Origin: Fasciola hepatica
Lineage: Eukaryota > Platyhelminthes > Trematoda > Plagiorchiida > Fasciolidae
Direction of reading: 5' to 3'
NCBI GenBank assembly: GCA_948099385.1
Contig: CANUEZ040000067.1
Coordinates: 20,292,501 to 20,356,500, forward strand
DNA length: 64,000 nucleotides
Shown here: piece after piece, positions 51,480 to 63,082 of the stretch
Position numbering within the stretch: the first letter of the stretch is position 1
Layout of the letters: the number at the start of each line of letters is the position of its first letter
Program-made: the position numbers and the translations under genes
The notes under the pieces: generated by a model
Database searches by the model: none
Told to the model about the DNA's origin: nothing
What the model saw: the letters and a program-made list of their open reading frames with translations, nothing else

Positions 51480-52345
51480 CACACCATACACTAATCTGAA
51501 ACTAAGACGATTGGCCCCGAATGCTCAAAATCGCAGGCTTCTTTTTGCTTTAGGTAGGTGTTTATGGTTCGGTAGCAAGTTATCGGAAAAGATGCTAGTC
51601 AGTCCACGTTTTGGTTCTGGAGGGTAACCTTTCCCAAGACCAGTTTGCAATCATATGATCTTGGGATAATAATCCTAGCCAAGGGGTGTCAGACATTTTG
51701 TGTGTTGATGTCTGTATGTGTGTATGTGTGTGTGTGTGTGTGTGTGTATGTGTTTACGTGCACTGTGGGTGTGGGGGACGGGTCTCTATTCTCGCAGCGT
51801 CTGCGTGGTCATTTTGGGGTCATTGATGTGTTGTGACCTTTGGGGTGTTTATCCTTCCCTGATGTTAGTGCCGTCTGTATGCCTGGAATCTGTGCCCATC
51901 TTTCCGGTCAAGCATGTGAGGTGAGCGGTAATTGCCAAAGCCTCGGTGTATAGGAGCTCCGTGTATGCATGGGAACCCTGTTGAGGATTCTGGTGTTATC
52001 GTAATCGATGGTGTGGTTCTCGGCTTTAACGTGTAGTGCGACAGCCGAGTTGCGCTCCAATAGTTGATCTTATAAATGCAATTACTTGGTCCTGTATCTG
52101 GAGAGGCTCCTCGGTCTTCGTGAGTTGACTATGCAAAGTAATGTCTATCCGAAAGAACACACGGACGCCATAGATACTCAGCACCTTTCTGATTGCTTCC
52201 GAGGTACCTGACCTGTATGGGATGCCAACGGAAGTCAACCACTCTGTTGTTTTCTTGTTTTTTTATCGTCACTGTTTTCATCCGTTCATGTCTAATTAGC
52301 TTTGGTTGATAGTTGTTGTCTTGTAAGACCTTCGGCAGTCGTTTC
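51480..52345 (-). pseudogene. Penelope-like element 3' part with endonuclease remnant (PLE-4)
   Basis: Minus strand: VKRLPKVLQDNNYQPKLI (the post-RT L-x-NxY block), then GIPYRSGTSEAIRKVLSIYGV (family PYV-G-SE-I-R-L), then RNSAVALHVKAENHTIDYDN (near 52060-51995) and TRILNRVPMHTRSSY, which fit the C-terminal half of a GIY-YIG-bearing PLE protein. The YIG core itself was not identified. It differs from the PLE at 63 kb, suggesting a second PLE lineage. A (TG)n microsatellite lies in its 3' part. Upstream RT on the minus strand (52360-53060) is not recognisable. Confidence 0.65.
51714..51754. repeat. (TG)n microsatellite
   Basis: TG tract with TATG interruptions, inside the 3' region of PLE-4. 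Confidence 0.95.
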
Positions 52346-52349
52346 ACTT

Positions 52350-54095
52350 CCTGCTTGCTTATAAGCCAAATCTATGCACCATGGATACCGTTGACTACAG
52401 TTACCTTACCAAAGAATCCTTAAGCATCAAAGAAAATATGATAAACACGTTTTTCTTGATTTTTCCGACTTTACATTCGACTCTCTGGCGATGGACTCCA
52501 TTCATATAGAATTTTTCTGAATGATTGAAACGGAAGTATATAGTTAACTAAAACCTCTTCCAAACCAACGAAAACTATCCACGAGTCCTCTGTTGCGCTG
52601 TTCTATCCCGATATGCATCTCCTTCTTATTTTAATGAGCCGACTGTGGTGTGTGGCTTATGCTTTCAAGTCTGTTGTGTCTAAATATCCAGAGTTCCTCG
52701 GATCTCACTTTGGCCACTTGGTCAGATGCTGATGTCTTCTACGCTCAACCTGGTCTTACCGGTCAAACTTAATTTTGGAGTGCATCTTGACACGCTCGTG
52801 ACCAAATTTTCTTAGAGAAAATCTGACTATTGTTAGTTTCTCCCTCTCTTGATTTTACCTGATTCACTGCGACTTTACCCCGTGAAGCTACCAATCTTGT
52901 ACTTTCCTTGTCCACCAGCTGCTTGAGTCTACTCTGACCAAGGAGGAGAATGCTTATGTCGAAGCCTTCTTGGATAAGTCTCGAAACAGACTTATGTGAG
53001 TGGTTCCTTTGGAAAGTAAAACGCATCTGCTCACATAAGGGTACTGTCCATGGGGGCATATGGCATGCTCAAAACAGCAGTTTCCTACCGAACACAATCA
53101 TTGTTGTTAATAATAGATGGTAACACTGAGCGATACTCACAAGTGAGACCCACGATGTTACCAGCATAACAACCTCGATTGTCATTCGTAACCCTGTGTG
53201 GATAGATTTACTCCTATCGGGTATCTGTCCCACCGTATCTGTTACCTTTGACCAAGGTGGCTCTAGTGATCAGACAATCTGTGTTTGAGGCTATTTTACA
53301 CGTAGAGGTAACCCTCGCGTCTCGGCCTCAGGAGGGACTAACCATCTTTGTCCATTACGGCGATAGAGAGTAGTTGGGTAAGTGATACTCAGCCATCTGC
53401 CTCAATCGTATAACTTAAATTCTTGCTAATAAGAACCCTATTTATTCTTTGGTCAATTATGTCGTGCACTTTTCCGGAACCGAATCAACAGCAGGAAGTT
53501 TGAATGATTAGGCACATTTTCGTTTATCCCCGTTTGCAAATTGCCTTTTATTTTGATATTTCTGCCGTGAAAAATATTTCTATGGGTAACCAACTAGCCA
53601 GAGTTCCTGGAACCAAATTTCCTTCGAAACACAGAAACGAAAATGAACATTTCGGGTAACGACTTGGCTCGGTTTGAGGGTCAGTTTTATTGTTTTCTGG
53701 AAGTTCGCGTTCTCTGAAGGAGACAGAAAATTTGCAATACTTCCGAAAGCCTGTGTTCGAAGTATGTTTGGCATAGGAGATATTTTTGAATCCCCATGAA
53801 TCTTCGCATGTTCGTTTTACTGAATTGAGGAGAAGTGGTGACGCGGGAGATTTTTTAACCACTCGACTTCTAGTGAGTCCAGACAGTGGCAACACTCCAA
53901 GAACAACAGTCTTCGTTTTCAATACTTTCCAGCTTTGGTATCACTATTATTAAGCAAAGCAGACAAATAAAATCACATCCCACTCTAATATTGGAACATA
54001 TCTTCTCCTATTGATCATCCTCAGTCCAGACTCGGAGAAAATTCTGAACAAAACAACATCTGAGTGACTGCTACTGCTACCACTAGTACTGCTTA
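52350..54095. other. Unassigned DNA
   Basis: Minus frames at 52769-53059 (96 codons) and 53548-53922 (124 codons) are not recognised. The first lies directly upstream of PLE-4 on the same strand and could be decayed PLE sequence. Confidence 0.35.
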
Positions 54096-54098
54096 CAA

Positions 54099-54099
<1 letters not shown>

Positions 54100-54138
<39 letters not shown>
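54100..54138. repeat. (ACT)n microsatellite
   Basis: Thirteen uninterrupted trinucleotide units. Confidence 0.95.
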
Positions 54139-54139
<1 letters not shown>

Positions 54140-54169
54140 TTAGGAACTGGGTATAAGTGGCAGGGCCGC

Positions 54170-54410
54170 TACCCCACGAGGTTTTACATAATAGTTCTAA
54201 TGCCCTAACAAGCCGTCCAGTGAGCTACGGTTTTATTTCACATTTCCAACCAACTAGGTAAGGCCGGAAAATGACCTTTAGACAGTGCAGATACGATAAA
54301 ATCGCTTTGGGATTGGCCAACGCGTTAACCGTCAACAGGAGCATACCTCCTTTTCATATAAATGATTTAGTACGAGCCAAATACTACAGAATACAACCTT
54401 GTTTTTCTTG
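54170..54410 (+). repeat. Dispersed repeat with CCAAT/TATA-like spacing (copy 2)
   Basis: Collinear with 12405-12650, best over 54285-54390 (GCAGATACGATAAAATCGC, GATTGGCCAACGCGTTAACC, CATATAAATGA, TTAGTAC). GATTGGCC precedes the CATATAAA box by about 50 bp. Confidence 0.6.
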
Positions 54411-55365
54411 TCTGGTTTCTTCTTTCCCCCAGTGAGCGTAGTCCGGGTGCTTGCTATTACCTTACGTACGGTTGGCTGGGTGATTGCAATTCACTCACTT
54501 TCTGAGATCCAAACAACAAGAAGACTCTTCAACTGATTGTCAGATCACTTGTCAGTGAGTGGCCTAGAAAAAAGATCACGATTTCCACCAAAATTCAGCA
54601 TGGATGACCAACCTCATTTCATTCGTAAGGAACCGGGAATGGCCATTCGGAGAGGCATTAGCTGTGTAGAAACTATCCCGATTACTTGAACTTTCAATAT
54701 AGCAGAAAACGTGGTCTCACTAGCTTTACGCACGATATGGGCTGTACACAGCTACGGGCAGCAGAACAAATTCCAAATATATAACCGTGTTTATCGTAAT
54801 TTCGTGGTTCTAAACAATGCAATACATAAAAATAGATAAATGCAATGACTTACAGCCAGGTGAGCAACCAAGGGGAACAGTACAGAAAGTTATCCAAAAA
54901 ATCGGGACAGCGCGGTCATAAACGGTCCACTCAGCAAGGAGTCATGCGAAACTGTAGCGCAGCACGGTTGCGGTACAGACAGTGGGTCAAGAAGCGTAAG
55001 TGAAACGTTCTGCAAATTTTTCTTACAAGGGAATGTACAATCATAGAACAATCGAGTCGGGAACATAACGTAAAATGTTCACGCACCGTACGTTGGAAAG
55101 GGGTAAATCTGAACTGTGTCAGTACAGTAAAAACAGATAATTGGATCACAAGTATTTGAGGTTCATGAGGGATATACACGCTACTCACGAGTAGGACAAG
55201 CGAAGATGTCGTCGAAAATACAAATTACAAAAAGTAATTTACAAGCTGTTTGTTTTAACGTATGAGACGGTACCTCGGAACAAAAAGCACGACTAAGCTA
55301 ACCGTAGGTCCTGCATGACCAACCTATTAGCATCCTTCCAATAGGTAACCTTTAGGCTCGACAGG
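54411..55365. other. Unassigned DNA
   Basis: Nothing recognised. Confidence 0.4.
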
Positions 55366-55369
55366 GGGA

Positions 55370-56345
55370 CGAGTCAAGGTTTGCTATTTAGATTTCGAAA
55401 AAGCTCTGACTCAGTTAGCTACCGACTATTGGTGGCTAAACTAGTAGGGCTCGGGGCAGCCTCACAAGTACTGAAATGAGTGGAAGTGAACTTAGTTGGG
55501 AGGTACTTTTTCGTTATAATCATAAACTCTGGATCCACGTGGACAAGAGAATACAGTCGAGTGCCTCAAGAGTCGGTTCTCGGCCTCCAGCTGTTCTTGT
55601 TTAACCCAAAATAACTCGTGCTTTTTGTTCGCCAGTGACATACAGGTGCTAGAGGAAAGGAGCTCAGAAATTTTGCAGGAAGATTTGGGCAAGATTCCTG
55701 CCAGGACTGTCAAGTTGGAGCTTGTTCTGAATGCGGCCAACTGTTGCCACTTTCTTTAAGATAGGGCAGACATTCAGGGAAGATTCATAGGTGTAACCAC
55801 AACAATTATTGAGCCTGCTAGTGCGTTAAAGCAACTAGAAGTTTTCGTGCACTAGAGCTTCAAGCCCACTCAGCAGTGTATATTTACAGTGTCTATGAAT
55901 AACAAGGCTGTTTTTAACCTTAGAAGGATAGTGACTTCTAGAGACACTGATGTATTCCTGCTTCTACACAAGGTATTTGTAGGACCTCAGTGAATGTGTG
56001 CAGGCTTGAGCACCTAAATGGGTGACAAGCTGGAAGGCAACGGAATCAGCACGGAGAAGATTTTACCCAATGGCTAGCTGTGTAAGCAGAATGTCATATT
56101 GTTAGGGACTAACCACTTTCAATCTCTTCTAGGTCTACCACCAGCAGGCTTTTATCGACTTGTAGTGATAACCCAACACTCAGATGGCACAAGAGTAGAA
56201 TGACTAAACCAAGAGCAAACCAAACCGCAGTGGCACAGTTCTTACCTCTTAACATCACCAAAACTTGGCGCAAGTTATCTCCACATGTGTTGACAGCAAA
56301 TTCTGTTTCTGCTTTCAAGCACAAGCTATATGACTTCTGGGTAGG
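55370..56345 (+). pseudogene. CR1-like LINE reverse transcriptase, decayed
   Basis: Plus-strand pieces in several frames: VCYLDFEKALT (motif A region, family YLDFEKAFD), SRVPQESVLGLQLFLF (family SGVPQGSVLGPLLF, near 55560-55605), AVFNLRRIVTSRDTDVFLLLHKVFV (55900-55985) and the C-terminal block RANQTAVAQFL, then WRKLSPHV and SVSAFKHKLYDFW (56205-56340; family WN-LP-VV, FK-LD). Motif C was not found and stops are frequent. The overall plan matches the LINE at the window start, so they belong to the same broad group. Confidence 0.75.
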
Positions 56346-56349
56346 TTTT

Positions 56350-57065
56350 TTCTTGAACTACGACTAGCCATTGAATAAATTCCCCTTCCATATAAATTTT
56401 CTTTTCCCTCATTGCGTCTTCACGCGCTTACATATTTAAGAGCTTCCCATTTTATCCGATTCTTTCCACAGCCTTATAAGTCATCACCACTGGTATCGCT
56501 TTATTTCATCATTTGCGGAATAAGGCATACATCACAGTTGGGAATGTTATCAGGTTGAGTCGCTGAACCTTTCTAATTTTAAGGTTGCTAGTCCAGAAAG
56601 CAAACCTGGTTTCTTTCCTTCTACATAGCCGATACGAAAACATCAAATTACGCGTAATTCCTGAAAGTTGCTGCTCAGTGGAAACCTCCAGCGCTTGCCT
56701 TGGAAGACACTAAAAGTTTACTGGCTTGGACCAGAAGCCTTGTAACCTAACTTGACATGACACTTCGGTTGTATTTCAACGCGTGAACGAGTTTAACAAA
56801 CTGTGATAACGTCATTATTTTCAGTTTTGTGTTAAAAATCAACAAAATTAATGAGTTCTAGGTAGGTAGGTGATACCTCAGATTCAGGAAGGTGATTACG
56901 GAGGCCTTTATGATATATTATACATTTGCCGATAAGTAACCGCTTATGACATCATTTGTTTTCAGTCTGGGTTGTTTAAATATGATGTTTAATGTTTTAC
57001 GACTGCTAAATGCTGCACGTCCCCATTACGGTTACCTAGACTCCCTTTCAGGAACTCGTAACCAC
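56350..57065. other. Unassigned DNA
   Basis: Nothing recognised. Confidence 0.4.
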
Positions 57066-57070
57066 ATAAT

Positions 57071-57120
57071 TACATCACGATATATTACGACAAGATAAGG
57101 GATTGAACGAATTAGAAAAC
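57071..57120 (+). repeat. PLE-end-like motif
   Basis: TACATCACGATATATTACGA and the following GGGATTGAACGAATTAGA match both the 5' start of the PLE at 61351 and the reverse complement of its 3' end (63901-63951). Probably a leftover PLE terminus; no PLE coding is readable next to it. Confidence 0.6.
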
Positions 57121-57284
57121 TCTATGGAAGTAAGAAGGAGTAGTGATTAAGACATTGTGGCCTCGGCCTAACTGATTGCCATTGTCGGAATCCAGATGTG
57201 CCGTGTAAACAATTGAGTTTTAGAACCCATGAATGTAGGCAACATCAAAATTATTCAACCATAAAGACGCCACATTTATAACGA

Positions 57285-57400
57285 AGATATCTAGCCCATT
57301 TTATGCCAGGCTTCTTACGTTCGGAGGATGCAATCTTGTGGCCCGTATGCTTTGATTCATCTCATTGAGCTCATTACATGTGATGAAGTCACATTCACTG
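57285..57400 (+). repeat. Direct repeat, left copy
   Basis: ATATCTAGCCCATTTTATG, then GGAGGATGCAATCT and GTATGCTTTGATTC, matched in the same order and orientation at 58173-58290. Confidence 0.75.
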
Positions 57401-58172
57401 TCACTCTGTGTTCCATACTAGTGTTCGAGCAATACGATGACTAGTATGCACTACCCACCACAATCCGTGTCATTTCAACTACGTCTAATTCCTCCCGCAC
57501 TCCGAGATCCATTCCTTCCCAATACAAATTCGTGGTGTCATGGTCACCTAGCTAGCAGCTTTTCCAGATTGTTCGACTGGTGTGGAAGGTTACCACGAGA
57601 ACATCGGGATCACCTCATTTCCAATTGGAACCCCATTCCGGTGGGATCAACAGTCTTCATCAGAATGGCATCAGATTGGACTTCCTCAGTTGGCAACTAG
57701 TCGGACAGAGTATCAGCCGCCTTCGTTTCTCCCGTCGTTCTGTTGATTCACAGAGTCATCGCGGGTGAAACATTCCACATTTTGGTTTCACCTACAGGCG
57801 TCCACTATTCCATCAGCCACGGTTTGAATCTATGATATTTGCAATGCTCATTGTGTACCAATTTTTGGGTCTTATCTGGGGCTCGTGATTACAAGAGGCA
57901 TGTAAACATTGAACAGCTACTTCTTCGACCTCGAACACGCCCACGGAACGACCGATACGGGCGATGCGGACCACTCTTCGCAGGGTCTCCGACTAGCCTT
58001 TTATGAACCGATCCAAAAACAGTTCAGACCTTGAAGCCGCATTCAATACCGGCGGTGCGCTTTCCAAGGGCGGACTGAGCACATCGGCTTTCACTGGTTG
58101 TTCCGCACCAACTCTCAGCTGGGCAGCCTTGAACTACCACACCTACTTACCACAAAACTGCTCGGTTAATCA
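57401..58172. other. Unassigned DNA between direct repeats
   Basis: More G+C-rich than its surroundings by eye, with overlapping plus frames at 57437-57700, 57580-57768 and 58003-58188, none recognised. Confidence 0.4.
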
Positions 58173-58290
58173 ACAATATCTAGCCTAATTTATGCCAGCC
58201 CTTATTCAATCAGAGGATTCCATCTAGTGGTTTGTATTCTTTGATTCTTCTTCTTAAGTTCAGTTCACCCGGAGCAGTCGCGATCTTGTT
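58173..58290 (+). repeat. Direct repeat, right copy
   Basis: Diverged copy of 57285-57400, offset by about 888 bp. Confidence 0.75.
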
Positions 58291-58728
58291 TAGGTCGGTC
58301 ACTGAAATCAGTCAATGTTTGATTTTAGGTCATCTGGTGTTTACTCTAATTAGGATAAGTTTTGGCATAGGTCTTTGTATCCGGGTTAGTAAGTGTATCC
58401 GTCATGTTTCCTAAGATGGGTAGACAACAGACAATGTTTCTTTGTTTGCAAAGGCTCATTGTGTAATAATACATTGAGTTTTCTTCTACCGAAAAATAAT
58501 TTTGATGGCAGATAGCCAGTGAAAATGTACGATAACTAGTGCGTCTCTTTGTGGAAGAGGGATGCATAACAATTACAGGAAATAAAGGGCAACGGTCTTT
58601 TTCGCTTCGTAATATATTCACTTATATCAGAGATAAGGAAACTTATCCGAGTAGAGGAAAGTCCAGTAGTACAACCAGAAAAAGTCTAATTCATATTAGA
58701 AGGACCCAGGATAAGGGATATTTAGTCG

Positions 58729-58731
<3 letters not shown>

Positions 58732-58783
<52 letters not shown>
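58732..58783. repeat. (AT)n microsatellite
   Basis: Pure alternating AT tract of about 52 bp. Confidence 0.95.
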
Positions 58784-58787
<4 letters not shown>

Positions 58788-58819
58788 ATAATTACTTGCG
58801 GGTAATGTGTAGGATTGGT

Positions 58820-58880
58820 AAATCCTTGTTTGGTTGTCCTTTATTTGGACTCCACTTTTCGCTCACAAACCTCTGGTCAT
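58820..58880 (+). repeat. Short dispersed repeat
   Basis: Resembles 13418-13475 (GGTTGTCCTTTATTTGGACT, then ACCTCTGGTCATCCGA). Origin unknown. Confidence 0.5.
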
Positions 58881-61275
58881 CCGACGGTATTGCATTTACT
58901 CCACGTCAAAGACTGATGAATGGAAGGAATCACTTTTTAGAGAAACTACAATTCTCCAGTTTTTTACGTAGGGAATATCCTCCCAACTTTAATGAGGAAC
59001 TGACTGAAGAGTTATCGGTTGTTATCTAATACAGAACCACAAAGGATGAATTATACTTCAAAAAATTACGGGTCGTGATTTGTCACCTTAATATTTGGGA
59101 TCACGCAGCATGGATCAGGACTAGAGAAATCGATTCATGTACCAGCGCCGTCGCTTCACACTTAGGTGAAACACAGCATAAGTTGAGCGTGGTTTAATTT
59201 CTAATCCCAGTGTATAGGGTCTGAGTTTGGTTGTCCAGATCGATGAGAACTTGCATTTCCGCTACAGTGAAAGCGGTCGTGATTCGACTAAATACCCCCC
59301 TCTTTAAGCGCTAATATTTCATGAAGTCAGCCTAATCAGACCCAGTCAAACTCAAAGCCAGGTCCAAAACCGTCTGAAATCTTACACTCTGAGTAACTGG
59401 TACTCTATTCACGCCCGAATCCCGGACAAATTTGTGCCCCGGTAACTACCGTGAGTCCTAACATACCCTTCGTTTAATGCATCTCTTATGTACCTCGTAG
59501 TGTACATAGTGTTGTATCGAAACGAATTACAGAAAACGAACTTGTTCGCCAATCTAGGTGTTTCCACGTGTGCTCTGCGGAATTTTTCGGACAATATATA
59601 GGATTTTATGGTTAGCTAGGTTTGCTAGTTTTAAAGAAACGAAATAATTTAGCCATATTCATTTTTTCAACTGACTTTCTATTCGAGCATATTCAAGGCA
59701 ATTGAGAATAGAATAATCACAAATATTTTTCTTAGCTCGTTGACAATGGGCACAAGAGGTATTTTTTGATGTACGTTTCAATCAACCATCCGCTTCTTCA
59801 GTTGTGTTTCCCTTTGCTCTGTCTGTCTAGTTCACATAACGTAGGCAAATAAAATGCTGAGAAAAATGCCTATCACATGACCAAAATATGTGGAATGTCT
59901 TATCTTGCTATCGTATTTGTCTATCATTGCCTTGTGGCAAACTGTCGGATAAAATCTTCCCCGAAAGATTTCAAAAGGACGCAATTTGCACCATGAGACT
60001 CTCCACACTGGGCGTAATCACGTTTACAAATTAAGGAACAGTTTCAGCTAATTAGTTACGGCATGCAGCAAGTGACAGACTACCACTAAACAAAGATTAT
60101 AGATGACTGGAGATCGATCGATGGAAAAAGTGAGACACGGAGATGAGCGGTGGCAAATGCAGTGTTTTTTTGGCTTTCTGCATTCACCGCAAGGCTTTCA
60201 GACAAACTACTATACCAATACACAACATTTGTATTGAAAAAAATCTATTTTATTCTGCTATCTGTCGGGCCACAGATATAACAAATTATTACCGAGGACT
60301 TACTTTTGAGTATAGCTGTTTAGCGGATTACGTCTAAAGTGCGACCCAGTAATGAAACGAGATATTTTCTAAAAGATGCATTTCGATGATCACAACGGAA
60401 AAGTATTTTCTCATGTATTTTGTTCTTACTGATACTTGTTTTCTGTCGTTCTTCTCATGCAAACGCCGTGATTTGTATTTTACAAAAGATTATATACATC
60501 ACGGAAATAAAAGACGGTTAACCTGTTTCAAGCACTTCACAAATGGATATTGGAAATAAATTTCAGTAATTTTATTTGTGAACGTAAAAGTGGTAAACGA
60601 ACTTGTTTTCTGTACCTTTATCTTCTGGCTGAGGCCATTACATAAAGAGGACCACCATGAACATTTATTGATTGGGCTGATAATGAAATTAATTGTTTGT
60701 GGGCTGGTGAATGCTGTTTAGTTACGGATTAGGTATGATTGTTTTCGTGTTTCAACACAGAAAGAGGAACAGCATTATGTTGGCCCTTGGAACGCGAAGA
60801 CGATCTCAACTGCAATCCCTGTGCACGTTGTGGATTCTGGCTGTCAAGCGAATGGGTATTACGCCTTCAATGTGATCCAAAGTGCCCCCCAGAAAGTGTC
60901 AAAAGCGACTGACAACCAGCACTCAGAGAGAGCTGAAATAGTTAGGATTTGGTTTCATAATGCATCACTTTACCAGCAAAAAAGCCCTGAAAGTTCAAAT
61001 AAATTACCAGCTTAGAAGCGATGTTGAACTACAAGCAAGATGCTACTCATTTTCGCGCATTCAGTGCTGAAATAAGTCGGAAAAGTTGTCTCATTTTCAT
61101 AATCAGTGGGAAGTTTACATTTGCAATCTACACCTGTTTCATAGTGTTATCTGCGGTTCTATCCATACTTGGTTCACACGATAAAATTTTAAATTCCAGA
61201 TTAGGATGTCCACTGAGAGACAGCAACCAGAACCATCGTACTTATTACACAGTGAGTGGTACTTCCAAGTAAACT
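58881..61275. other. Unassigned DNA upstream of PLE-5
   Basis: Nothing recognised on either strand. Confidence 0.4.
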
Positions 61276-61282
61276 GAAATGA

Positions 61283-62209
61283 CTAGATAAGGGCAAATTT
61301 AGAAGTCGTATCCAGCCGTGGTTTGACCTGAAGACATATCGATCTTCCATTACATCACAGTATATTACGGCCAAAGACCCGGCATTGAAAGAACTTAACA
61401 AGTACAATAAGTTCTGTACGAAACTGGCGCTAGCGAGAGCTCATATTCAGTTCTTGGATGAATGTCTCAGGAAATCTGTATTTCCGAAACAGTATTTCAC
61501 TATGTTGAAACGAAACCGGATATACGTTTCGAGTGTGGCACTTAAGCGTCAAATGTTTAATGAGAGTGACACCGTGTGTAACCATACTGTGAAATTAGAA
61601 CGAACTTTTGTGATATCTTCTCGTGTTCTGGATCACTTGTCTGTGGATGAAAAGGAATCGTTCGAAGATTATGTTCAAACGGTTGTGAATAATCAAGTTG
61701 TTCGCAAACGACAAAAGTTGTTCAAATGGATCGAGGGATCGAAACCAGTGAGTGAGTTCCCATCAAACCCCGAGAGTTTCGTTCACAATTTATCTGACCT
61801 CCAACTAGGCAAGACGTTGCTAGACGTTTTATCCTTGGGACCAAAATTTTGCTGTCCAAGCAACCAGAGCAAACAACTGGATCTGGAAGTGGAATTTGAG
61901 AACATTTATGCTCAACTGTCGGGTCTACTCCCATCGTCACAGCCGGAGTTACCGAACCCTAAATCCACGTTAGTGAATACATGTTATCAACAGCATACAG
62001 CTAAGCCGTTACCAAGAGGATTACTGAGGGCAGTTCATAAGCAACGATTACGGGAATTGGAAAAGAATAGCGACGTCATCATATCGAAGCCGGACAAGGG
62101 AACAGATATAGTGCTTCTCAACAGGTCAGACTATATTGAGAAAAAGGACACCATTTTGAATGACACATCTAAATTCGTGAAAATGGTTACAGAAAATAAT
62201 AAGACATAA
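61283..62209 (+). pseudogene. PLE-5 N-terminal region and RT block 1
   Basis: Open from 61283, with no ATG before the conserved part, so the true start is unknown. It carries KFCTKLALARAHIQFLDECL, then HNLSDLQLGKTLLDVLSLGPKFC-type sequence, the usual PLE N-terminal block, then IISKPDKGTDIVLLNRSDYI (RT block 1, equivalent to the DKG box). A TAA at 62207-62209 ends the frame, but the same frame continues at once into the next RT blocks, so this is a single nonsense change, not a natural end. Function: N-terminal part of the telomerase-like RT of a Penelope-like retroelement. Homology to PLE-1 (FENIYAQL/FESTYEQL) supports a shared subfamily. Confidence 0.85.
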
Positions 62210-62788
62210 CAAGTAGAGAAGTCGTCATCCAACTTGCTGCGACGTTTGAAGCAAAAAGATATGACAGACTCAGCCCCATTTAAACGGATACGTCCTACGG
62301 GAACAACCATTCCCAGATTGTACTGGTTACCGAAAACACATAAGAGTGGAGTCCCATTAGGACCTACCCTCGACGTGTGTAATTCACCATACCATGCAGT
62401 GGCTAAATGGTTGGCAAGGTTGCTGGAACCGGTAAGACAGGCCATGTCGAAGTACAGCCTCAAAGACACATTCAAATTCGTAAACTGCGTGAAAGACCTA
62501 AACGTGAAAGAATGTCGGATGCTTTCATTAGACGTCAATTCACTTTTTACCAGCGTCCCAATAGGTGTAACCATCGATTACCTATGTGACAATATTGAAA
62601 GGAACACAACTGAGACAGGCATACTCCTAGAAGATCTTAAAAAGTTGCTGTTTTTCTGCACATACAACATTCAGTTTAAATTTAAAAACCAGATTTGTCG
62701 CCAAACGGATGGGGTAGCAATGGGCTCCCCACTCGGACCACTACTTGCAGATGTCTTTATTGACAAAGTTAGAAAATGGCTCACTTGA
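62210..62788 (+). pseudogene. PLE-5 RT core, blocks 2-5
   Basis: Same frame as the preceding piece. Blocks: IPRLYWLPKTHKSGVPLGPT (family LPK-HKxGxPLRP), YHAVAKWLARLLEPV, CRMLSLDVNSLFTSVPIG (motif A; catalytic Asp within LDVNSLF), then RQTDGVAMGSPLGPLLADVF, the most characteristic PLE signature. The frame is lost just after DVF: the following residues VRKWLT are out of register and end at a stop, while the zero frame continues as KLENGSL. Telomerase-like RTs use these blocks for primer and nucleotide binding; all look normal here. Confidence 0.9.
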
Positions 62789-63070
62789 ATTTATAATCGG
62801 AAACTGTGTCGTATGCAAAAGCATAGTAAATGATATTTTCTGTGTTGTCAACTCATCAGACCACATAAGCCAACTGTTTGACAGCTTTAACTCAGCTCAT
62901 ACAAACTCACGTTTCACAATGGAAACAGAGTCAGACCATAAAATCGCCTTCCTTGACGTTCGGACGAGTCGCCGTGAAGGCGGCTCAATCAGCCGGTCGG
63001 GACACAGAAAGACAACGCGGAATGGGCAGTACATTCATTTCCACAGCTTTGTGCCTCTAAAGATTAAAAG
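62766..63070 (+). pseudogene. PLE-5 RT motif C to thumb
   Basis: Frame-shifted continuation. KLENGSLEF is followed by the motif C position, where the usual YVDD reads IVND (IVNDIF): the first catalytic Asp is Asn, which should abolish polymerisation. Then FNSAHTNSRFTMETESD (family HPNIKFTxExE), IAFLDVRTSRREGG (FLDV block) and RKTTRNGQYIHFHS (RKxTxTGxYxxFxS). The frame stops at TAA; the neighbouring frame resumes within a few bases as NLI, a TGA at 63080, then CLINRARRIC. Confidence 0.85.
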
Positions 63071-63082
63071 AACCTAATTTGA

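Noticed and set aside
53548..53922. 124-codon minus frame
   Set aside because: Nothing recognised; not supported by context.
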